Source: CAZOHG01 sp964579725 (lineage in GTDB: Bacteria; Zhuqueibacterota; JdFR-76; BMS3Abin05). From it: a stretch of 57,253 nucleotides of DNA. This document shows positions 51,446 to 57,253 of this stretch, in pieces. The notes below the pieces were generated by a model. That model made no database searches and was not told the origin of the DNA. It worked only from the letters and a program-made list of their open reading frames with translations. Location: NCBI GenBank assembly GCA_964579725.1, contig CAZOHG010000021.1, positions 1 to 57,253 on the forward strand, written 5' to 3'. The number at the start of each line of letters is the position of its first letter. The first letter of the stretch is position 1. A program made the position numbers and the translations under genes.

Positions 51446-51922
51446 ATGGCGAATAGACCCACCAAGCGTGTGTCGGAATCGATGGTCGAAATGACCGAAC
51501 TGGTACTTCCTCAGGACACCAATCCGTTGGGGAATATTTTTGGGGGCCGTGTCATGCAGCTCATTGACGTGGCAGGCGGTGTGGCAGCCATGCGGCACGC
51601 CCGTCGGGTGGTGGCCACTGTCTCGGTCGATCGAATGGATTTTAAGCACCCCATTAAAATGGGTCAGATCGTCACGCTCAAAGCCTACGTGGTGTACACG
51701 GGCCGTACCTCAATGGAAGTGCGCGTTGACGTCTATTCGGAGGAACCCATTACGGGCGACCGAGTCCACACGACGTCCGCACACCTGGTTTACGTGGCGC
51801 TCAACCAGTCGGGACAGCCGGTGCCCGTCCCCGCCGTTGTACCGGAAACGGAAGAGGAAAAGGCCCGCTTTGAGGAGGCCAAAAAACGGCGGGAACAGGC
51901 GCATTCCGAAAAAGCTCATTGA
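51446..51922 (+). CDS. Acyl-CoA thioesterase (hotdog fold)
   Basis: A 158-residue YciA/BACH-type thioesterase hydrolysing acyl-CoA. VLPQDTNPLGNIFGGRVMQLIDVAGGVAA (20-48, read in two halves) holds the catalytic Asn/Asp region, followed by VDRMDFKHPIKMGQIVTL and the helix-strand pattern of a single hotdog. The C-terminus is charged (EEEKARFEEAKKRREQAH). Start ATG 51446 after GGAATGGGAA. 115 bp after trmB. Confidence 0.9.
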   Translation: MANRPTKRVSESMVEMTELVLPQDTNPLGNIFGGRVMQLIDVAGGVAAMRHARRVVATVSVDRMDFKHPIKMGQIVTLKAYVVYTGRTSMEVRVDVYSEEPITGDRVHTTSAHLVYVALNQSGQPVPVPAVVPETEEEKARFEEAKKRREQAHSEKAH

Positions 51923-52058
51923 AATGAGGGACAAATATTGGGGGCAATTTAGTTTCGTGTGCTTTTTGGCAACATAAAAGAAACCGTTTTTTGCCGTTTT
52001 GCGGGTCAGGTGTTTGTTGACATCGGGCAAGAGAAAAAGCAAGAAAAAAATTCGGGAA

Positions 52059-52472
52059 TTAAGACCAAAAACCGTCGCGGGAGTCGAAATGGTCGTAGCG
52101 GGTTTGAATGTGCCACTGCTGGCGAAGCCAGTTCCGCACAAAGCGCTTGAGAACCGTCCGGCTGGCTGGAATTAAACACAAAAATCCCGTTAAGTCGGTT
52201 AAAATTCCCGGTGTGATCAAAAGCAGGGCTCCCGCCAGAATGAGGGCGCCGTCTAAAAGGGAATCTCCGGGAAGCTGCCCGGCATGGAGCTCTTGTTGAA
52301 TACGCGTAAGCGTAGCAAAACCCTGGCTGCGGGCAAGGGCTGCTCCTAACAATCCGGTGAGGATAACAATGGCCAGGGTGGGAACAAGCCCAATGAGCGT
52401 GCCGAGCTTAATGAGAATGGCAAGCTCTAAAAAAGGAATAACCGTGAAAACAATGAGCAGCTTCAAAAACAT
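52059..52472 (-). CDS. fxsA: FxsA-family membrane protein
   Basis: A 137-residue small membrane protein of the FxsA family (in E. coli, overproduction excludes phage T7 F restriction; natural role unknown). LIVFTVIPFLELAILIKLG (5-23), then LAIVILTGLLGAALARSQGFATL and LLLITPGILTDLTGFLCLIP are the three family motifs. Start ATG 52472 after AGGA; an extension to 52610 is not supported. Convergent with the thioesterase, divergent from the following lipoprotein. Confidence 0.92.
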   Translation of the reverse strand: MFLKLLIVFTVIPFLELAILIKLGTLIGLVPTLAIVILTGLLGAALARSQGFATLTRIQQELHAGQLPGDSLLDGALILAGALLLITPGILTDLTGFLCLIPASRTVLKRFVRNWLRQQWHIQTRYDHFDSRDGFWS

Positions 52473-52521
52473 TGCGTGTCCTTTTTTTGTTCCAATTGAA
52501 TGTAATAGGTGAGGGCAGCTT

Positions 52522-53145
52522 TTGCAAGTATTTTCAACAAATCGGCTTCCGCAGTTTGTGTTTCTTTTGGGGGCAGGACTTTTTTTCGCCGGTATTTTTT
52601 CCGGTTGCAAAAACCCCTTTCAATTGCGGAAACCGGAGCCGCCGAAACAATCGGAGACGCGCCGGGTACCGGCCACCCAACCGGAGGTGGTCTTGAGCAA
52701 TCTTAAAAGTGCCATCGCCAATCGGAATCTTGAAAATTATATGAAATGTTTGGCAGATTCTCTGCCGGGGGGGAAGAAATTTCGTTTTGTGGCGGACCCG
52801 ACCTCTCAAATCCAAAATCCCGGCCTGTTTGACCGCTGGACTCTCGCGTCCGAAAAACGCTACGCCAATTATTTGTTTTCACAGATTCCGAAGGATTCCA
52901 CAGCACACCTTGATTTTAAGGTGACCAAGGAGTACATTCTTCAGGACACCACCTTTTTTCAGGGGGATTACACCCTTTCGGTCCACCACAAATTGGACAA
53001 AAAACAGTACCCGAGACAGGCGGTGGGACGGGCTGAATTTCATCTTTGTCAGGTGCAGGGGGAGTGGTTTATTTTTTATTGGGAAGACCGTGGAAACGGG
53101 AAGGAACCCAGTTGGAGCGATGTAAAAGCAGCTTTCGGAAAGTAA
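52522..53145 (+). CDS. Hypothetical lipoprotein
   Basis: A roughly 200-residue predicted lipoprotein. A hydrophobic stretch ends in the lipobox FAGIFSGC (cysteine near residue 29). The mature part opens with an NTF2-like pattern (EVVLSNLKSAIANRNLENYMKCLAD) and continues with alternating beta strands, ending FHLCQVQGEWFIFYWEDR. I do not recognise a named family. The start is uncertain (TTG 52522 or a later GTG in QFVF). It lies 47 bp before the deacetylase gene on the same strand. Confidence 0.6.
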   Translation: MQVFSTNRLPQFVFLLGAGLFFAGIFSGCKNPFQLRKPEPPKQSETRRVPATQPEVVLSNLKSAIANRNLENYMKCLADSLPGGKKFRFVADPTSQIQNPGLFDRWTLASEKRYANYLFSQIPKDSTAHLDFKVTKEYILQDTTFFQGDYTLSVHHKLDKKQYPRQAVGRAEFHLCQVQGEWFIFYWEDRGNGKEPSWSDVKAAFGK

Positions 53146-53192
53146 GAACAGGCATGGCAAGGCGACTGAAAAATCAGGGATCGTGAACGTTT

Positions 53193-54455
53193 ATGACATT
53201 CGATCGTAGAAATCGTTGGGGTTCAGCTGCTTTACGAAGGCAGCGACGGCCTGCTTCCCAAACCCGCTGGAATCGGCTGCCTGCTGCCGGCCGCTGGTTT
53301 TTCGTGCTCTTGTTGTTTTCCTTTTTTAATGCCAGTTTTGTGGCTCTTCTTTGTACAAAAAAAGAACCGAAACCCACCAAAACCTTAGCGGCAACGCCTG
53401 TATCCCCGAAAAAACTTCCGCCGCTTTCCATTCCCGGGCTTCGAAAAGCCGTGTCGGCTGTTTTAAGGGCACACCAGGTACCCGACAATTGGCTAACGTT
53501 TCGGCAGGAATCCCCCAAAAGTGACGGCGATTCCTTGAAACTGGGGTTTCGCCTGAAATACCCGACCCGCTTTCAAAAGGACTGGCTCACCAACGACCTG
53601 TTTCAGACCATTTCGGGTTTAGGGTGGCGGACGGTGGCTGTTCGGACCAGTCTCACCCATCCCACGGAAACCTTTGTTTTTGTTCGTCCTCCTGGAGCCA
53701 AACTCACGTTCAGGCTGGTGCGCTACCCGAAAATCGAATGGCACGATCGGCAGATTGGCATTATTATTGACGATTTTGGTTACCGGCAGGGGAAATCTCT
53801 TTCGGAATTTTTGAAACTTCCGGTACCCGTTACGTGGGCCATTATTCCCGGACTTCCGCACACCAAAAACGTTGTGGCCATTGCCCGGAAAAATCATGTA
53901 CCGGTCATCATTCACTTGCCCATGCAGCCTCTGAAGGGTCGCATTGAGCAGGAAGGCTTTACGGTTATGATGGGCATGTCGGAGAAACAAATTGCTTCGA
54001 TCCTCAAAAAAGCGCGGGCGGAAGTGCCCATTGCCGAAGGGGTAAACAATCACATGGGATCGCTTTTGACCACACACCAACCCACGCTTATTCGTCTCAT
54101 GCGTGTGTTGCGTCGGAACCACCTGTTTTTTATTGACAGCATGACCAATCCCAGAAGCATTGCCTACAAGATTGCGCGCAATCAGGGTGTGCCTTCCCTG
54201 AAAATGTTTACCTACTTGGACAATCCGAAGAGCGGAGAAACGCTGGCGCAAAAGATGGCGGCGGCCGTAAAGGAGGCAGACCGGGAAGGGACGGCCATTG
54301 TAATCGGTCACGACCGACTCAAAACGGCGGAAGCGTTGGCGCCTGTGATTGCGTACTGGCGGGCAAGGGGGATTTATTTTGTTCCGGTGCGGGATTTGGT
54401 TCGCCAATATTGGGAAAAACGGCGCTATCGTCAAAAATTGAGGCTTTTCCATTAA
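53193..54455 (+). CDS. Divergent polysaccharide deacetylase (YibQ family)
   Basis: A 420-residue membrane-anchored protein with one N-terminal helix (about 32-52, FFVLLLFSFFNASFVALL). The C-terminal half (about 185-405) is the divergent polysaccharide deacetylase domain: IGIIIDDFGYRQGKS (Asp pair), VTWAIIPGLPHTK, VIIHLPMQP (His), GVNNHMGSLLTT and AIVIGHDR (His). In E. coli, YibQ is near the cell-wall hydrolase activator EnvC. The middle region is of unknown function. Start ATG 53193. Confidence 0.88.
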   Translation: MTFDRRNRWGSAALRRQRRPASQTRWNRLPAAGRWFFVLLLFSFFNASFVALLCTKKEPKPTKTLAATPVSPKKLPPLSIPGLRKAVSAVLRAHQVPDNWLTFRQESPKSDGDSLKLGFRLKYPTRFQKDWLTNDLFQTISGLGWRTVAVRTSLTHPTETFVFVRPPGAKLTFRLVRYPKIEWHDRQIGIIIDDFGYRQGKSLSEFLKLPVPVTWAIIPGLPHTKNVVAIARKNHVPVIIHLPMQPLKGRIEQEGFTVMMGMSEKQIASILKKARAEVPIAEGVNNHMGSLLTTHQPTLIRLMRVLRRNHLFFIDSMTNPRSIAYKIARNQGVPSLKMFTYLDNPKSGETLAQKMAAAVKEADREGTAIVIGHDRLKTAEALAPVIAYWRARGIYFVPVRDLVRQYWEKRRYRQKLRLFH

Positions 54456-54679
54456 AAACGTTTGCGGGAAAATCGTTTTGAGGTGATCTGAATCTCGCAA
54501 AAAAACCTTGCTTTTCCGTGAGAAACCGAAGGGAACCAGGGGAAAACAACCGTTTGAGACCCGAATTTTCCAAAATTTAGTGGCATTAAGTTATTTTCAG
54601 GAAGTAAATTGTAGTGCTCGGAAAATGGAGGGAGAATACCCTCCAACTGAGGCGAACCGACTTTCGACGGAGGAAAAGA

Positions 54680-55393
54680 ATGGTACGTTTGTGTGTGAAC
54701 ATTGACCACGTGGCCACAGTGCGAGAAGCTCGAAAAGGGCGGGAGCCCGATCCGGTTTTTGCGGCTGTTTTGGCCGAATTGGCCGGCGTGGACGGTATTG
54801 TGTGTCACTTGAGGGAAGACCGCCGCCACATGAAGGACCGGGATTTGAAAATGCTCAAAGAAGTGGTCCAAACGCATTTGAATTTGGAAATGGCGGCAAC
54901 GGACGAAATGGTTCAAATCGCGACCGAGGTGTTGCCGGACATGTGCACGCTGGTTCCTGAAAAGCGTCAGGAGCTGACCACCGAAGGCGGACTGGATGTA
55001 ATTTCTCAAATGGAACGGCTGAGTGATGTCATCTCCGAACTTCACGCCCACAATATTGTGGTTAGCTTGTTCATCGATCCAACGATTCAGCAGGTCAAAG
55101 CGGCTTCGCGCGTGGGGGCCGATTACGTGGAACTCCACACGGGAGAATATGCCAACGCACCGGATATGAATCGTATGAGCGAACGGTTGGAGGAGATAGC
55201 AAATATGGCTCTGGCGGCTTCCAAACTGGGACTGGGCGTGAGCGCCGGCCACGGCTTGAATTACCAAAATGTCAGCGCAATAGCTAAATTGGATCGAATC
55301 GAGGAATTGAACATTGGACATTCGATTATTTCACGAGCGGTCTTAGTGGGATTGGATCAAGCCATTCGAGAAATGAAGGCGCTGGTCAAATAA
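54680..55393 (+). CDS. pdxJ: Pyridoxine 5'-phosphate synthase
   Basis: Joins 1-deoxyxylulose-5-phosphate and 3-amino-2-oxopropyl phosphate in the DXP-dependent vitamin B6 pathway. 237 residues: LCVNIDHVATVREARKG (4-20), GIVCHLREDRRHMKDRDL, NLEMAATDEMVQIA, LVPEKRQELTTEGGLDV, GADYVELHTGEYANA, VSAGHGLNYQNV and ELNIGHSIISRAV. Start ATG 54680 after GGAGGAAA; an open frame to 54614 is rejected. A hairpin GGAGGG-N6-CCCTCC lies at 54634-54652 in the leader. Asparaginase follows after 26 bp. Confidence 0.95.
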   Translation: MVRLCVNIDHVATVREARKGREPDPVFAAVLAELAGVDGIVCHLREDRRHMKDRDLKMLKEVVQTHLNLEMAATDEMVQIATEVLPDMCTLVPEKRQELTTEGGLDVISQMERLSDVISELHAHNIVVSLFIDPTIQQVKAASRVGADYVELHTGEYANAPDMNRMSERLEEIANMALAASKLGLGVSAGHGLNYQNVSAIAKLDRIEELNIGHSIISRAVLVGLDQAIREMKALVK

Positions 55394-55419
55394 TTTCGAC
55401 GGGGGAATAAGGAGAAGGC

Positions 55420-56409
55420 GTGGAAGCATTTGTGGAGGTGGAACGGGGCGATCGGTTGGAAAGTCGGCACCGGGTGCGCGGTTTAGCGGTGACCCAAAAC
55501 GGAGACATCCTGGCCCGGGTAGGGAATCCGGATTTGTGGACCTATTTCCGTTCTTCGGCCAAACCGTTTCAAGCTTTGGCCGTTTTGGAATCCGGCGCGG
55601 CAGAGGCGTTTGATTTCGACGAGCGTGAAATAGCCGTAATCTGTTCTTCACACGCCGGAGAGGATTTCCACATTGAAACGGTGCGGGGCATTTTGAAAAA
55701 AATCGGTCTGGGCGAAAAGAATCTTCAGTGCGGATTTCACCCTCCACTGGATCAGGCGGCGCGGGAGGCTTTTTTTCGGGAAGGGCGGCAGCCTTCCCCC
55801 ATCTACAACAACTGTTCGGGGAAACATGCCGGAATGCTGAGCGTGTGCCGGTACAAGGGGTGGCCCCTGGACAATTACATGGAGCCCGACCACCCGCTCC
55901 AACAGGAAATCCTTCGGATCGTGGCCCGGTACTCCGGTTTGGCGCCGGGTGCCATTCACACCGGCGTTGACGGCTGCGGGGTGCCCGTTTTTTACCTTTC
56001 CCTTGAGCACATGGCCAAAATGTACGGGCGTTTTTTTTCGGAGGATCGGAAAGAGGCGCAAATCATTTCTCAAGCCATGCGGAACAACCCCGAAATGGTC
56101 GGCGGAACCCGCCGATTTGATTCCGTTTTCATGCGGGAACTCAAGGGAAAAGTGGTGTGCAAGGGCGGTTCCGAGGGATTGGAAGCGTCGGCTTTTTTGG
56201 GCGAGGAACCGGTTGCGATTGTACTCAAAGTGGAGGACGGCAACGAGCGGGCGAGCTGGCCCGGGTTAATAGAGTTTTACGCACAAATGGGGCTGATTGC
56301 CGGAGAAGATCTCTCCCGCTTGGACGCCTTCTGGCATCCCCCGGTAAAAAATGTGGCAGGGAAAATTGTGGGTCGCATTTACGCCAATTTCACCGTGGCA
56401 AGGGTGTAG
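55420..56409 (+). CDS. L-asparaginase II (PF06089 type)
   Basis: Hydrolyses asparagine to aspartate and ammonia. 329 residues of the Rhizobium-type asparaginase_II family, not the EcAII type: VERGDRLESRHRVRGLAV (6-23), YFRSSAKPFQALAVLESGAAE, VICSSHAGEDFH, NNCSGKHAGMLSVCRYKGWP read in parts, and VDGCGVPVFYLSLEHMA. Start GTG 55420 after AAGGAG. Confidence 0.9.
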   Translation: MEAFVEVERGDRLESRHRVRGLAVTQNGDILARVGNPDLWTYFRSSAKPFQALAVLESGAAEAFDFDEREIAVICSSHAGEDFHIETVRGILKKIGLGEKNLQCGFHPPLDQAAREAFFREGRQPSPIYNNCSGKHAGMLSVCRYKGWPLDNYMEPDHPLQQEILRIVARYSGLAPGAIHTGVDGCGVPVFYLSLEHMAKMYGRFFSEDRKEAQIISQAMRNNPEMVGGTRRFDSVFMRELKGKVVCKGGSEGLEASAFLGEEPVAIVLKVEDGNERASWPGLIEFYAQMGLIAGEDLSRLDAFWHPPVKNVAGKIVGRIYANFTVARV

Positions 56410-56637
56410 CGCCTTGGTGATGGAAAGAAGTTTTGAAGCCTGAATAATTGGGCTCCCGAGGTTTCAAAAAAGCGGGGGAAAAGGCACCCCATTTTCACAA
56501 GCCCGGGGATTTTCGGTATTGCCTAATTGAGAAAGCCCAATTGTTTTACCAAAAATCGAAAAATGTGGATTTTATGGTGCTGTTCGATTGGTGTCAATAT
56601 GCTTTTGCAGGTACCCGCTAAAGGCTCCATTTGTTCA

Positions 56638-56666
56638 TTGACATGATTTCGGTGACCTGTTATTCT
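56638..56666 (+). promoter_or_regulatory. Sigma-70 promoter in the gene-free stretch after asparaginase
   Basis: TTGACA (56638-56643, six of six), 17-bp spacer, TATTCT (56661-56666). No open reading frame follows within 350 nt; the candidate small RNA does. Confidence 0.5.
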
Positions 56667-56672
56667 GAGAGC

Positions 56673-56867
56673 AAAGCAAAAAGTAGCGGTAATGGCTTGC
56701 ACTGACGACAGGGTCTGATTCAGGCGCGTTGGAATGTCTTGGCTTTCATAGTCCCTTTGCTGTAGAAGATCCCCCGGCGATAGGCGTCGTCACCATTGCC
56801 AGAGAATAGTGCTCAATCAAAAAAGTTGGCCAATGTCAAACGAACCTATTTTTTGTTTGATTTTTAT
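56673..56867 (+). ncRNA. Candidate small RNA, long imperfect hairpin (6S-like shape)
   Basis: The 623-bp stretch 56410-57032 has no protein gene; this is the only structure I see in it. From the promoter to an intrinsic terminator is about 195 nt. Nested pairs make one long irregular hairpin: GGTAATGG (56688-56695) with CCATTGCC (56793-56800); TGACGAC (56703-56709) with GTCGTCA (56786-56792); GGGTCT (56711-56716) with AGATCCC (56767-56773, one bulge). Size and shape recall 6S RNA, but I see no diagnostic sequence, so identity is open. Confidence 0.4.
56836..56867 (+). terminator. Terminator of the candidate small RNA
   Basis: TCAAACGAA (56836-56844), loop CCTATTT, TTTGTTTGA (56852-56860; one G-U pair), then TTTTTATT. 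AT-rich, so moderate strength. Confidence 0.5.
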
Positions 56868-57032
56868 TGATTCCGTCAAAACTGAGTGCTCTCGAGTGAA
56901 TTTACGGACTTTTTGACAGATTTTAAAAAGATTTACGCGTTTCAGTACTGAGTGAGAAAAAAAACTTAGTTTACTTCCCCATTCTTTTTTAATGCTTTGA
57001 AATTCCAGGTCGTGTTAAGCTGAGTAGTAACA

Positions 57033-57253
57033 GTGATTTACAAAAATGTTCAAAAAATAGTCACTGCGGCCGTTCTTTTTTCGGTTGGATTTTCCGTATT
57101 TCTTTCTTCCTGTGAACGGCACAGGGAAGTCTTAATGCCGAATGAAAAGAAACCTCCATTTTTGTTTTTGGTGGTGTGATTTTAGATCCGAACTACAAAC
57201 CTGCGGGTCATTCTACCGTTACTCTGGTGACAAAGAATGGTACCCTTACGCAA
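57033..57253 (+). pseudogene. Lipoprotein gene start, frameshifted and cut by the window edge
   Basis: From GTG 57033 the frame encodes a lipoprotein signal (hydrophobic stretch ending VFLSSC near residue 27), then meets TGA at 57177. The frame one base on is open from 57146 to the end and reads naturally as secreted beta-rich sequence (IFVFGGVILDPNYKPAGHST, then VTLVTKNGTLTQ). One extra base in the A- and T-rich 57146-57176 stretch would explain both. It may be a true mutation or a sequencing or assembly error. Confidence 0.4.

Noticed and set aside
54634..54652. GGAGGG-N6-CCCTCC hairpin before pdxJ as a terminator
   Set aside because: No T-tract follows; it lies just before the ribosome-binding site, so it could only be a weak translational element.
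1..57253. CRISPR arrays, insertion sequences, integrase or phage genes
   Set aside because: No regularly spaced direct repeats, transposase-like proteins or att-type duplications were seen.

Overview
The window carries about 44 protein genes, no rRNA or tRNA gene that I can recognise, no CRISPR array and no insertion sequence. Gene content points to a bacterium of the FCB (Fibrobacterota-Chlorobiota-Bacteroidota) side of the tree, most likely a Calditrichota/KSB1-type lineage. The pointers are a PorD/DUF4835 protein, a Bacteroidota-type GlmU-like nucleotidyltransferase, TrpB2, a secreted Tricorn-like protease, a patatin-POTRA-barrel protein (so an outer membrane is present) and siroheme-dependent (Ahb) heme synthesis. 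That placement is inference from families, not a phylogeny.

Layout. 1-6955: porD, a beta-CASP nuclease and a PAP2-like membrane protein on the minus strand, threonine aldolase, trkA and an orphan DppF-type ATPase. 6995-17037 (minus): one tightly packed tetrapyrrole operon, sirC-hemA-hemC-hemL-cobA/hemD-ahbC-hemB-radical SAM-ahbAB. It encodes the route from glutamyl-tRNA to siroheme and, by the Ahb route, to heme. 17288-20010 (minus): a sigma-54 activator and a HemX/CcsA-type membrane protein. 20271-24544 (minus): nagB, glmU-like, anmK, nagK (amino-sugar/peptidoglycan recycling). 24755-26307 (minus): trpB2 behind a tryptophan leader-peptide attenuator. 26507-28589 (minus): BioY and a double-domain glycosyltransferase. 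28735-40232 (plus): patatin-barrel protein, Tricorn-like protease, two adjacent ClC channels, nagA. 40256-56409: aldo-keto reductase, nitrilase, transglutaminase lipoprotein, menA, CPBP protease, gpsA, glpK, an oxidoreductase, a deoxyhypusine-synthase-like protein, an N-terminally extended TrmB, thioesterase, FxsA, a lipoprotein, a YibQ-type deacetylase, pdxJ and asparaginase. 56410-57253: no protein gene until a frameshifted lipoprotein at the edge, but a promoter, a long imperfect hairpin and a terminator that together look like a small RNA gene.

The most striking system is the control of the heme operon. The sigma-54 activator at 17288-19168 has, in place of a normal receiver or PAS sensor, a roughly 310-residue N-terminal domain that aligns along its length with the glutamyl-tRNA reductase (HemA) encoded two genes downstream. 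The catalytic cysteine motif is replaced and the NADPH-binding loop is degraded. Between this gene and the heme operon lie two TTTCA-N3-TGAAA palindromes 21 bp apart, an IHF-like site and a near-consensus -24/-12 promoter. This suggests that a dead copy of the first committed enzyme was turned into a sensor that sets transcription of its own pathway.

The second notable system is a textbook transcription attenuator before trpB2. It has a 32-codon leader ORF with four Trp codons in five, and mutually exclusive 8-bp antiterminator and terminator stems.
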